Source: Amphirosellinia nigrospora (Eukaryota > Ascomycota > Sordariomycetes > Xylariales > Xylariaceae). From it: DNA of 64,000 bases. Below the pieces are notes generated by a model, which saw only the letters and a list, made by a program, of their open reading frames with translations, made no database searches and was not told where the DNA came from. Shown piece after piece: positions 33,934 to 45,900 of the stretch (position 1 is the stretch's first letter; each line of letters opens with the position of its first letter). A program made the position numbers and the translations under genes. The DNA is taken from contig SCHM01000001.1 in NCBI GenBank assembly GCA_004123355.1, positions 6,192,001-6,256,000 on the forward strand, read 5' to 3'.

Positions 33934-36058
33934 ATTAATGATAAATTCTTTTTGGCCGCAATCCATTGTATCAATTGCGTGTGAACTGGTAAGAAGTTTC
34001 CTAGGTATGGTTCGAAATGAGCGCGTGATCTGTGGCGGGAAGCCTACGACAGTCAAAAGCTCCACGGAATAACATAGTGACATATATGCGTTTCCCTTGA
34101 GGTAGCTATCTAGGTAGGCTCGGACGAATAGATGGCATTTCGATTATGACTCGATAATGACATTATTTCCTCCCTTTTTGCAATAGTATATATATCAGCA
34201 CCCAATATCTCTGTAGAAAGCACATACAGTGGAATGAAGCAAAACTAAGGATGTGACACTCCCTAAACTCTCCACTACGATCTGTAAATAGCTCTATGGA
34301 TATATTCGTATATCAATCATTCTAACTTGTATCCAGGTATAGTTTTATGTTTACTACTACCTCGCCATATCCTTTCATGATCGGACCATGGACTGGCCAG
34401 CATCAGAAAATGCATCATCATACCCAGTCATCACTGGCTAACCCTTGTAAGGCAATTATTTCGTCGGGGCAATAAGGGGTTGCAATATACGCAAGTAATA
34501 CCGGGATTTGCAGCTCCATCAGAGCCACACCGATATGATGTTGAGTCTAGTAAACAAATGTTGGGAAATAGCTGCCCTCACACTACCCGAACCACCATAT
34601 ACACCCCCCTACTCCTCATCCAACAACCCTAGCCCCTGCCTCCTCTCCAACGCCTCCTCCTAACAGGATAATGACGAGGCAACAGCGGTGCGGACCGCAG
34701 GGGAGTAGAAAGTGAACTTAAAGTAGCATTCGCTGGTGGGTGACGGTATGCGGTCAGAGGACGGAGGATAGGTTTGAGCTCTACTAGGGTTGGTGGTCCC
34801 TATTGGGTTGTATGGAATGCTGATGCCAGTTAGGGTCCACGTAAAAACAGAAACGCGTAGTTTGAAGACGGCTTTGACTCATCTATCTACTTCACACTCT
34901 GCACGGAAATTTTTGGAGGCGATTCGTAACTCTTCACATGTTCGGAATTGCCTAGAAGCCGAAACCTAAACGACGAGCAAGAAAGAGAAGATGTGTCCAT
35001 GTTTCTTTCCCATTTCTTTAGGACAGGGGGTCAGGGAATCCATCTTCTTTGCCACCGGAAGTTTGACTCCGCTGATTTTGTTGGTTGGGTTTGATGCGCA
35101 GACACTGGCAGAAGTACCGGTTTGCAAGCAAGATCAAGCGGCTCAGGTACTATCTTCGGATTTATTATACTCTGGACATGTAGCTGCTAACCTAGTAATT
35201 TCGATAACACGATGTACGCTAAATCCGTGATTTCAGTATTTAGTGAGAATATGATATTGTCTCACGTAGACAAGCATAGGTTTTCGAGTTTTCAACGCCG
35301 ACTTACCCCATAGACCATCCTACGTATTGGGAGTTACACTGCGTATCTGTGTTGGCAACGGTCTCGGACTCAATGGAGCATCAGAACAGCAGGAGGCTGC
35401 TACCGTTGCAGGAAGATTAAAAGATGGGGTGGTAAAAGCTCTGCTAGGATTATGAGGCACAAGTAGAAGATTAAGTCTTACTGCACCCCTGTAGAACGAA
35501 GCGCCACAGTATGTACACAGTCTGAGATGACCCTAAAGGTATTTTTGGACTTCCTGATGTACCTATCATCTAATTTAAGGTCTATAGTTGGATAAATAGA
35601 AGCAGTCAAGGGCCTAGGAAACTTACTTATTGGCATCGTTTTGAGGTGCGTATATACTTGGTAAAGTGAAAATTTATGGAAGTCACTGCTACGAACCCCA
35701 ATTGTACCCTTTGCCATGCGAAAACGAACGGGGAATGCGTAAGCAATCTTATTTCTGGACCCATGAGAAAGCCAAAAAAAAAAAAAAAAAAAAAAGCCAA
35801 CACCCAAGACTACGAGCAAGGGTGGCCAATAATCTGGTACTCGATTAAGGCGTTAATAATCGAATTGGTGATAAATTATCCGGCACAAAATTTCACCGCC
35901 TGCATAGATACCGTACACTAGTTCCCGATTGGGCTACACCGCCTACCACTTGTAGTCATTATCGTTATCTATGGCTCTTTAGCGGGAACTTTTACCTAGA
36001 ATTGCGACGGTTACCCTTAGTTAGATTCTACATACCACGATAACAAGCCACCGTCGAG
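33934..36058. other. gene-free stretch between VPS45 and MTO1
   Basis: About 2.1 kb. It contains a C/T-rich segment at 34585-34665 and a long A run at 35774-35795. Open frames at 34990-35230 and 35480-35920 are short, overlap on both strands and show no conserved motif. I support no gene here. Confidence 0.4.
35774..35795. repeat. poly-A tract of about 22 bases
   Basis: An uninterrupted A run is read directly. No retroposed gene or target-site duplication is recognisable beside it, so it is recorded only as a homopolymer. Its exact length is unreliable given the indel pattern of this window. Confidence 0.8.
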
Positions 36059-38200
36059 ATGAAGAGAATATGGAAATCGAAGACTCTAGGTCGATCTGCC
36101 CGAGCAACGCGACGATGGCCCCTGGCGCCGTACGCTAAGAGCAGAGGTCTTGCCACCGTCGCGCCAGAGGGAACAAGGTCGGCAGCTAGCGCTCTGCACG
36201 TTTCTTGACTATGAAAAGCTTACTCATTCACGATAGGCCATTTGACGTCGTTGTCGTGGGTGGTGGCCATGCTGGCACCGAAGCTTGCGCGGCGGCGGCT
36301 CGCTCCGGCGCGCGAACCGCCCTCATAACGCCCAAGCTCGACAACCTGGGCGTATGCTCCTGCAATCCTAGCTTCGGTGGGATCGGTAAGGGGACGATAC
36401 TGCGGGAGATCGACGCGTTGGACGGCGTGGTAGGACGCATCATCGACAAATCTGGGGTGCAGTTCAAAACCTTAAACCGGACTAAAGGGCCCGCTGTCTG
36501 GGGCCCCGGGCGCAAATTGATCGCGCTCTATACCAGAAGCATATGCGCGAGGAGCTGCAAGGATACCCAAACCTATCTATCATCACCGGCAGCGTCTCAG
36601 ACATCGTAATAGATCAGAACGTGACGAATGCAAATAGTGCTGCTAAAAGTAGAATCACAGGGGTGCGGTTAGAAACCGGGGAGGTCCTGCCGACGACACA
36701 AGTTATCATCACAACAGGGACCTTCCTGGGCGGTGAAATACACATTGGCTTGGAGGTATATCCAGCTGGGCGCATGGGCGAGGAAGCTACATTCGGGCTG
36801 AGTAAGTCCTTACGTGAGGCTGGGTTCCAGCTCGGGCGCCTGAAGACGGGTACACCACCGCGTATCGCAAAGGACAGTATCGACTACAATGTACTCGAAG
36901 TACAGCGCGGTGATGACCCGCCGGAGCCCTTTAGTTACCTCCACGACCGTGTGTCCGTGGCCGATCAGCTACTCTGCTGGGCAACGTACACAAACGCACA
37001 AACGCACGATGTCGTGCGCGCCAACCTCGATAAGACGATTCACATTCGAGAGACTGTGAAGGGGCCGAGGTATTGCCCGTCTCTCGAGTCCAAGATCATC
37101 AAATTCGAAGATAGGGAAAGGCACATCGTATGGTTGGAGCCTGAAGGTTTCTCTAGCGACCTAATCTACCCGAATGGGCTTTCAATGACAATCCCCGCGG
37201 AAGCACAGGAGCAGCTCCTGCGCACTATCCCGGGGCTCGAGAAATCACACATGACGCAGGCCGGCTACGGCGTCGAGTACGACTACGTAGACCCTCGCAG
37301 CTTAAAGTCAACTCTTGAGACCAAGGCAATTTCCGGCCTGTTCCTCGCCGGCCAAATCAACGGAACGACCGGTTATGAGGAAGCCGCGGGCCAGGGTGTT
37401 ATAGCAGGCATCAACGCCGGTCGCGCGGCGCAGGGCCTCGAGCCCATCACAATTACCCGCGCAGATGGGTATATTGGTATCATGATCGATGATTTGATCA
37501 CGAAGGGTGTGTCCGAGCCATACCGCATGTTCACCTCGCGCAGCGAATACCGCATGTCGAGCCGCGCCGATAATGCCGACCTGCGCCTCACTGGCAAAGG
37601 TCGCGCCTGGGGCGTGGTATCCGACAAGCGGTGGTCGGCCCACAACGACCTCAAAGCCCAAATCGACTCACTGTCCGCGACCCTCGCCGCGTTCAGCCTC
37701 AACACGCAAGCTTGGGTGCGAGCGGGTTTCGGCGTACGCGTCGACTCCAAGAACCGGAACGGCATCGAGATGCTCCGCATACCAAAAGTCAGCATGCGCG
37801 ATCTCGCCGAGAAGATCCCGAGATCAGGCAGTACTCGGAGGTGATCCAGGCTCGCGTGGCCATCGAGGCGCGCTACGCGCCCTATGTGGACAGGCAACAC
37901 GCCGAGACGGCGAGGGCGCTGCGCGACGAAACCCTGAGACTCCCTACCGATCTCGACTACAATACCGTGGCAGGCCTCAGCCTCGTCGAGAAGGCGATCC
38001 TGAACGCGACGCGGCCCGAGAGCTTGGGCCAGGCGCGTCGCATCGAGGGCATCACGCCCGCCGGGTGCGTGCGGTTGCTTAGCTTCGTGAAGAGGCAGAG
38101 GCAGTCGCGGCAGTTCGACGACCTCCTCGCTGCGGATGTCGCTCCTTTGGGCAAGGAAGTCGATACATTAGACGCAGAAGCGCGGACGCGAGATTTATAG
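36059..38200 (+). CDS. MTO1: mitochondrial tRNA uridine-34 modification enzyme Mto1 (MnmG/GidA family)
   Basis: With its GTPase partner Mss1, Mto1 installs the carboxymethylaminomethyl-type group on wobble uridine of mitochondrial tRNAs. It binds FAD. Exon 1 (36059-36177) encodes a basic presequence ([33 protein letters not shown]). A 59-nt intron (36178-36236) joins it to [17 protein letters not shown], the dinucleotide-binding motif. Further family signatures are [36 protein letters not shown] and [16 protein letters not shown]. The C-terminal domain ends RTRDL. Frame breaks at about 36505 and 37817 each lack one base beside C/G runs. With two bases added the coding length is 2,085 nt, 694 residues plus stop. 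A start at 36211 is possible in the raw frame but would lose the presequence. Confidence 0.94.
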
Positions 38201-38631
38201 TATTGCCCGGGAGTCAGGCATGACAGGAAGACCGTGCATACGTGAAGTGGTGAAAATTTATCTAGCGAATTTTGTATATATGTATAATTTTATGAATGGG
38301 ACGACGACCATGACGACGGTTGATCTGGGCGTTTGTACAACATTCCGCGGCTACCAGTAGGGGTATAGGCTAAGTCGGATTGCATCATGGGAGTTTCCGG
38401 AGCATGGGACGGGGGTACATAAGACTAAGCACAAAATTACTCCTTTTCATACATGGTTTTTTTTTCCCCCAGTGTGCAGCCAACCAAAAGGCGCGTTCCT
38501 CATCCCTGACCTGAATGTCGTAGGGTTAGGCAACCATTGGAATCTCTACACAGTGATACACATACGCTCCTTTATTTTATATTGACCTCCATCTTTATAA
38601 ATGAAGGCTGTTGTGAGTCGTGGTGGAAGGT
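38201..38631. other. convergent spacer between MTO1 and CRD1
   Basis: About 430 bases between two stop codons, containing a T run near 38457-38466. It is expected to hold two 3' UTRs and shows nothing else. Confidence 0.4.
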
Positions 38632-39947
38632 TTACGGGGCCTTCGATTTCTGCTCCTTGCTCTCTGATAAGATCCTGACGGCGTCCTTGCTAAACACGTA
38701 GCTCAGCCCGCTCCAGACCGTGGTGGTAGCCACGAGATATCTAAGCCAGAGTCAGCAACTCGTAAGATAGATACCGAATAAGATGAGATAAGAAGGAAGG
38801 GAGGAAGGAGGGGGCCAAAAACGAACTGGAAGATGGTCATGGCAGCGCTGACATCTAACGTCACGACGGGGGCGACCATAGTCGCGCCCATGAGGCCGAG
38901 CTGCAGGAACGTGTTGTACTTGCTGATGGTCGTGGGCCGCACCTCGGCCGAGGGCAGCGAGAAGTCCCAGTACCGCGTGAACGTCTTGGGAGGGGCAGGG
39001 AGATCCAGCGGTAGTAGATGGCGGCGATGCCGAGGCCGACGTCACGGCCGAGGATGATGGTGGCCAGCCACACTGGAGGGGGGAGGCCGCATGTCAGTCA
39101 CAACAGGTACTCCCTATTCGGAATTTTATCTTTGTAAAATCTTCGCTCTTATGTTGTAGAGTAGAAAAAAAGAGAAAAAACAGAGCGACTGATATATATA
39201 AAGTGAAATGAAAAAAGGGGGAGGCGAGGCAGACTCACCAGGGAGCGCCCCCTGCATGGCGAAACACACGGTCAGCACGGTCATGAGGATCTTGTCGGCC
39301 ATGGGATCGACGACGCTCCCGACGACGGTCTGGAGCTTCCAGCGGCGGGCGATCCAGCCGTCGAGCAGGTCGGAGACGCCGGCGTAGGCGAAGAGGCCGA
39401 GGGCGAGGGTGTGGGCGTCGTGGAGGATGGCGTAGCCGATGAAGGGCGCGGCCGCGAGCCGCGAGAACGTGAGCAGGTTCGGCACCGTGTAGATGTTCTC
39501 GTGCGGCGTGAGCGAGGGCAGGACCTTCCTGACGATACCCTTCGGCTGCTGCTGCTGTCGTCGCCGTTCTGGTTCTGGTTCTGGTTCTGGTTTCCGGCCG
39601 TCTCTGCCCTCGGCGAGACGCCTCGTCGTGCTCGATGATAGATGTCGTGAAGTGCCTCTGGCCATCGGTCTGACCTCGGACACCCGTGAACCCGTGAAAA
39701 GAGAGCCTCTCGTCCCACACGCCGACCCATCCTGTGGTCTGGGTAGCCTTGTCCGCGCTGTCGTAGGGGCTTCAGGAGAGGAGTAGAATAACGCAGCACC
39801 GGACGGGCCAAAGTTCAATGACATGGAATTGCCCACGGGCCGCCGGTTGAGGCACCGAACCGAGGCATGGGCGCCTCGGAAGAGTGTCCGGGCCGGGGTG
39901 TACGTCAACATCATGACTATAGGCACTTGGCGTGCTGGGCGCACCAT
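38632..39947 (-). CDS. CRD1: mitochondrial cardiolipin synthase (CDP-alcohol phosphatidyltransferase)
   Basis: Crd1 condenses phosphatidylglycerol with CDP-diacylglycerol to cardiolipin in the inner mitochondrial membrane. Exons are 39947-39239, 39072-38827 and 38740-38632. ATGs at 39947 and 39914 are both plausible; the latter gives MMLTYTPARTLFRGAHASVR, a good mitochondrial signal. The catalytic CDP-alcohol motif DLLDGWIARRW...GSVVDPMADK is intact (about 39280-39375). Helices include GYAILHDAHTLALGLFAYAG and WLATIILGRDVGLGIAAIYY. One frame break near 38992 (RWISLP continues as PKTFTRYWDFSLPSAEV) lacks one base; with it the coding length is 1,065 nt from 39947. The segment EPEPEPERRRQQQQ is encoded by GGTTCT and CTG repeats. 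Intron 2 starts GTTCGT, a weaker donor. Confidence 0.92.
39546..39592. repeat. CTG and GGTTCT microsatellites inside CRD1
   Basis: On the + strand a CTG run (39546-39557) is followed by three to four GGTTCT units (about 39566-39592). They encode the Gln run and the Glu-Pro repeat between the presequence and the catalytic domain of cardiolipin synthase. Confidence 0.85.
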
Positions 39948-41911
39948 ACAGGTTGCCCCAAAACGAGACGAGACGTAGACGCCGGACTATCCAGCAGCCC
40001 GGGCCGACGATCACAAGCCAAATCCGGGACCGGGCCGCACAAAAAGCTAACCTTAGGGAGGTCCGTCGGTCAAAGCAACGTTTTCCGGTCGTGATTCTAA
40101 GGTTGGATTTAGCTTTGTGTCCCGTTTTCCCCACCACTCTTTCCTCTTATCTAATTGGTACACTTATTTCGAGCTCGACGCAAGCTGGGGCAGTAGTCCC
40201 AACTCTTGATCAATGAGTAGAGATCTCTGGGACGGCAGGCTTGGGAAAAGAGAAAACCATCAATGGTACTAGATCGCCGAAAAATTCACTCACTGTCTCT
40301 AGGGTCAAATCCAAATAGCTAAAGTATTTCTAAACCGCAGCAGAAGAAATCAGCTAAATAGTACCGAGCACAACAATCACGGCCGGATTGACTGTTGGGT
40401 CTGCTGGAAGTGTAATGTAGATAGCTTTCACATACTAAGTAAGTAAGCTTAACTGAAGTAGGAGTAGACCCTTCGCCGTGCCAAGCTTTTCGTAGTACGG
40501 AGTAGGTAGGACAAGTACATGCACTGTATATATATACTGTACACCTTGTGCATGATTAAGACTGAGGTTAGGGAGATATCTAGATATTAGACAATGAGGA
40601 ATATCAGCTTCTCTAGACTATTTTCTACTCAAGCCAATATTTCCCACAGTCATGTCTTTTCCCAACGCTCCTCTCAGCTCGTCTGAAGTTTTACAACAAC
40701 CTTTCTTCAACCTTCCTATTAACCCATCGCATAATTAATACTTCTTCAACTTCCCTACCAATTCATCTTCAGTTCTCATAGTACTCCATCTGAAGTTCTT
40801 GAATCATTCTTTCTCCAACATTCCCAACAGTCCACCTCGCGCTCTTATAACAGTCCCAGTTTTCGTGTACCCATACCGGCCCGTTTCGGGTATCAATAGT
40901 AAAATCTCCGTCATGAGGATGTGTAGGATAAAGCGCTTTTGTATTTGAATCGGGTTAGCCCATGGCCCCGGCCCTTTCTGCAGCAAGTGATGGGCAAGAC
41001 CAACCTAAAGCATATTTTCCGTAGAATCAGAATATAGTGCTATGCGCTCTATGTGGCGCTCAAGCCATCCGTACAGGTTCGTGGTCGAAGGCTCGCCTTA
41101 TCTCGATTCCGAAGGTCCGCGTAATGGATTCGCAGTGACGATTGGCAATTGCCACCATTGTCGAGTGAAGAGAGATTGTGCATGGTCCGCTTTATTAAGC
41201 CATGTGTATCATCAATGATATTCGGGTAGAATAAAAAAAACTACAATGCCGCTCTGCAATACAAACCTGAAATGCATTCAAAAGAATAAGGGGCTATGGG
41301 GAAATCGAAGTACAGTAAAATGAAGTGAGTGATCCCGATAACGCCGACGCCGGTTGATCCGATCAAGAAAGAAAGAGAGGAAGTGATTAGAGGGAGCAAT
41401 ATGTTGATAATGATAGGCCGCTCGCTGCCAAATCGATTAGGCCGTGGCATTCACCTCGGGTGTCTTCCTTTTTATTTGTCACCATTCAGCATTGTCCTTG
41501 GTCATGGTTCTATTCCACTCATCCTCGTTGGACTCCGTGTTTTCTGCAATATCTGGTGATATCATCCCGGAATGATCCATATTCAGAGTCATGCCACTTG
41601 GCGATGTGTCAGGACTCGTAGGTTCGAAGCTAGTCCCTGCGGCGCCTGATAGGTTTCCGAAACTGTTGATCCCAAGTCGGCCGATGGAGTTTTCGAACCC
41701 GTTCGGGAGTCGCCCATCGAACCCTGACGCTTTTGTGAAACTGGAGTATTGATACCATTGGTACCGTTGCTCTGATTAATCGTTCCAGGGACATTATTGC
41801 CAGTGCATGGGCCTGCTTGGGTGCCCTCTGCTGTTGCAGAAGCGGCCGAGACGCTAAATATATCCCCATTTAAATACGGACTATTGGACAGCCATGAGCA
41901 GTCAAGTTATT
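39948..41911. other. gene-free stretch between CRD1 and the WOPR gene
   Basis: About 2 kb. It contains the CRD1 promoter side, the AC(A)TACTAAGTAAGTAAGC motif near 40432-40449, a degenerate tandem C/T-rich repeat (40681-40830), and from about 41200 onward probably 3' sequence of the WOPR gene. No conserved open frame is seen. Confidence 0.4.
40681..40830. repeat. degenerate pyrimidine-rich tandem repeat
   Basis: Units of roughly 45-50 bases resembling TCTGAAGTTCT...CTTCAAC.TTCC.TACC.AT recur about three times with many differences. On the + strand the region is strongly C/T-biased. No product is indicated. Confidence 0.5.
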
Positions 41912-42989
41912 TCATTTTAAGAGCGGGGAGGCGACTGAGTATCCGAGCTGGTTTGCTCCGCTGCTGCTAGGCACGGCAGAGTGTCGACGCGGTGGTTGCA
42001 TGTACGTGTTAAAACTAGGCGCCTGAGACGATGATGTGTAGGTTTCGTCGTAAGTGTAGGCAGGCATCATCTGCTGATGCCTATAATGTGTGGGGTGCCT
42101 GTACCATTTGTGATGCAGCATAGTCTGGGTTTGTCCATACTGCTGGTAGCCCAGGCTTGGGGATGGCCATAAGACTGCGTCGGTGTCATGGGTAGTGACC
42201 TGGTGGACGCCATAGTATGCATCGACGAAAAATCCATTGACCCAGCAGCAGCCAATTGTTGTGATAATGCGTATTGCCTCGGGTCCATCACGCCATATTC
42301 GACATCGTCGATGGGTCCTCTGAAGCTCCCGCACCCGAGGATGGACTGGCTAGGCGTGATGCCTCGTAGTTCAGGTGTCTCCCTCACCGAGTGGAGCTTA
42401 CCACCCATGACGTCGTCGAGGTTATAGTAGGACACTAGATGATGCTGTACGCCTTTGTGTGTTATGCTAATTGTTTTCTTGAGCAATCCGTCATCCTTGA
42501 ATTGATATGAGTCGATGATGAGTGAGCCTAGATAAGCTCTTTCTGCGCTGCTTGGAACTGTGCTATGCTCCCACCAGCTGTCATTGTTTGGGAGGCTAAG
42601 GCTCCGGGTCCGAAGCTGCTTATAGAATGCGACCGAGAGTTGGATGTCGGCTTTGTGACCCCGTCGGTCTTTGGCGTTTCATGGCGCGCTTCTTCTCGCC
42701 GGGTTGGAAGGGCTTGTCGAGTTCCCTATATATCAAAAAGTTCCCAAGTATTCGACTGGGACTCCACGGGACTCCGTCTGTCCAACGCTTGATTCCCGAA
42801 GAATGTTCTTCGTAGATAAACACATTGCCGCTCCGTATAAGTTGGCCTCGCTCTCGGTCGTGAGGCCTTCGGGACATGTGAGATGACTCCAGTAAGGGCT
42901 GCCTCAAATAGGACACAAGCATCCATAGTACAGGCAATAAACCCGTGAAATGTTGGAGTCAGAGGGGCTCCCGACGGTTGGTTCGACAT
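41912..42989 (-). CDS. SGE1: WOPR-domain transcription regulator, Sge1/Ryp1/Wor1 type (Gti1/Pac2 family)
   Basis: WOPR proteins are fungal DNA-binding regulators of morphological switching, conidiation, effector genes and secondary metabolism. The start is ATG at 42989 (MSNQPSGAPLTPTFHGFIAC). The first WOPR box contains MDACVLFEAALTGVISHV, then RRPHDRERGQLIRSGNVFIY and IKRWTDGVPWSPSRILGNFL. The second box contains LLKKTISITHKGVQHHLVSY and YNLDDVMGG. The tail is rich in Gln, Tyr, His and Ser and ends GANQLGYSVASPLLK, a low-complexity region as in homologues. No intron is needed. Frame breaks lie near 42870 (two missing or one extra), 42665 and 42650, and 42155. Correcting these gives about 360 residues. 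Both flanks are unusually long and gene-free, in line with the complex control of these regulators. Confidence 0.93.
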
Positions 42990-45900
42990 GGCTATGGTAA
43001 GGGGGGCAGCGGAAGTCGTCAAACGAGGATGCCTTAGCTTGGGGTTAGCTTTGTGTTGCTATAGGTGAAGCAGGCTATGAAATACTCGAGGTTCCTAGTT
43101 GGGTGTCCTGCCTGGGAGAGGTGATGTGTTACTGGAGGGAAGTAGCTTCCTTTTAGAAACGGTTCAAATCGAGGTTGTCAACGACCTAGGGTCAAGGGGC
43201 ACAATTTGAAAAGGAACAGCTTGCGGACCACCTATGGAGGTGATGGCCTCGCCTCCAAGAAGTGCAGCACCAAGACGCGCCGATTCTACAGCGCAGTAGT
43301 GAGTGGCACGGATTGGCGTCGTGATCTGTGGCTGTCTAGCCTACAACCAATGCTTTTATATATCAATATCAAGCAAGTCGGCACAAAAGATGTGAGGCTG
43401 GATGTGCTAGATGGGTTGGGGTGTTTATGGTGTTTACGGTTTGGAAGGCGATGAGCTTAGACTGCGTGCGACAGCTTGAAAGACAAGGGTCCCGGCACGC
43501 CAGTAGGTAGGTAGTCTAGGTAGGCAATGACTTGTGAACTAGTCGTAGTAGACAGTCCCAGTGTAGGCACTGAACACTGGAGAGGTGGGCAGTCGACAGC
43601 CGCGGAAACTCTATTTGGGCGAGGGACTTGTTAGCTGCTGGACTAACAGTGACTCGAGGGAGAGGGCTGGGGGGGTCTCTTAAGGCTAGGATGGATCACT
43701 TAGCATGCTGATACTAGACTTACGATTGAGTTTAGGCCTTGCCGTCGTCCAGGTGCGGAAGGGGAGGGGGGTTCGGACACGAGCTCTGGCTTTGCCCGGA
43801 TTTAAGTTTACGGATCCAAGTATCGATCTTCTGGAGACGGAACCCCGAACTTCTTGTGTCTGAACACAAATACACGATGGTTCGGTGAAGGTTGAGCTCT
43901 GTTAGGACTACCATTAGACGAAACGCACCGACGACGCAAGAGGCGTGTTGTAAACAAGAAAGGGAATAGATGAAGAGGGAGGCACCCGCGTAAGCATGTG
44001 AAGCACCTGTAGTACCTGTAGTGGTGAGATTGTAGAATGGGTAGGTATAGCGACGAGGTTGCGAATACCAAGTATGATCTTTAGTAAGTATAAGTAAGGT
44101 CAATCAGCAAGTCCGAAGTATCTAATACAAAGGAGAAGGTGCGCTCGCTATGGCGTAAGGAAGGTGTTGATCACTTTCGCACTTACTAAGAGGTAGAACT
44201 TTGTGAATCGTTTTTGGTTTGTAGTGGAAAGATGAATCTGGTGATTGAGATGAATGCAATAAGAGTGGTAGACGAGACGAGAGTTAGATAGGCAAAGCTA
44301 AATATATATAGAGATGGTAGATGCGGTACGTATATTCAACAAAGCCTCACTCTGCTCTAAATTGTTGAGAGTTTTCGGATGCGAGATTGCGGGCCGAGAT
44401 AGAAATAAAGAATAGCCAGGGGAGTGCACACTACGATAGCTGGGTGCAGGGCAGGGCAGGGCAGGAAGGGTGACGATGGCGTACACCTGTGAACCTTATG
44501 GCTGGCTCATGGCTCATAGCTCATGCTCATGGCTCATGGCTCATGGCTCCTGGCGCGTTGCTCGTTGCTCCTGGCTTGGAACTGCCGGGGGCCCTGTTTG
44601 TGGTTTGTGGTCTGTGGTCCGTGGTTGGTGTCGTCGTGTCGTCGTATCGTCTTGAGCCGCAAAGATGCGCCTGGCCTGCATTCAGGTTGGTGGGATAGCG
44701 CTAGGTAGAGAGGTTGGGGTTCTCGTCCCCATCAGTAGAGAGTGTACGCGGCGCCATCATGTTTCTACTATACTACTTCCCGCTTCCTATACAATGTGCC
44801 CTCGCAAGAGGTATAGTATACTACACCTGCCTAGCCGCTATCTGAACAAGCAGCACGCACTACTGCAGATACCGGAGTAGCTCTCGTACATAAACAGGGT
44901 TCCCCAGACTACCTCTTCGGTCCTATAGCCCCCTTCCCCCGTGCAAGGCTGGCCATTGCCGTATTCACCCTCATCGAGAGGGTCTGTGTGGGGACCACCC
45001 CGAAGCGCTAGTTTGGCTATAGTAGGCCAAGTTTAGTCCGTCTACAGTTTCTCACTTTTCTTGTATTTGGATCAGGCGTTGCGCACTTCAGTCTAAAATC
45101 AAAAGTTCCAGGCGAGAGCTGAATGAAGGCGGAAAAAAAAAAGGTTTCGCCTTGCTGCTACTGCCTATGAACTTGAAATGGAGCCCCATCAGATTTTTTT
45201 GTTGGGCAAGACGTCCACTGCTGAGTTCGCCATCAAGATGAGAGACCGATAGATTACGTGAGATTAACATGTTCACCCATGTGATTGTGTACATGACAGG
45301 GTAGCTATAAAAATGAAGATGATAGAGAGACGCTTTTATTTTGTGTGCTGCGTGTGGTGAACATTGACTAGTTACTCGCATATGGTTGCTCAAGCGGGCT
45401 CGGAACCATCCGCAACTCTCTCTTCATGACTCAGAACCATCTGAGGAGTGACTAAAGATACACGCTATGATCAGGGCTAGTAGACGCTCACACGGTACTG
45501 CAATCCCGAAGCTATAAAATACAAATTACCTTTCACAAGGATCGTGCACTTCTTGCCGACTAGGGAACTTTTGTCATCCTAGACCCCTGAAATGAGTGTG
45601 CGAGTAGCTTATAGTTATCGACCCATGGTAAAACTGCTATGCTCGTAGTGTCTTGGTTATCACATTGAGAGAGAATATGGTTGCAATATCTGTTGAGTAT
45701 TACGGCGGTATTCACCCGGGCCGTCCTCAAGCACTGGTAGTCTATAATGCCCTACTATTGATCTAAACTTTGAATATGGTTTGTGACTGTTAATAGTATG
45801 CGAATCGCGAACGCCTCATTGCTTTATTTACACGGCAGACCTTCGTACGAGAGAGGTTCTTGATGTTATCGTCAAATGTACGGTCTTAAAAATAGAATAT

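Noticed and set aside
34991-35230. Plus-strand frame with a hydrophobic start resembling a small secreted protein
   Set aside because: The hydrophobic part is weak, there is no signal cleavage pattern or cysteine framework, and no splice or promoter support.
45088-45393. Minus-strand open frame of 101 codons in the WOPR upstream region
   Set aside because: Low-complexity segments and no recognisable domain; the length is expected by chance in 3.8 kb.
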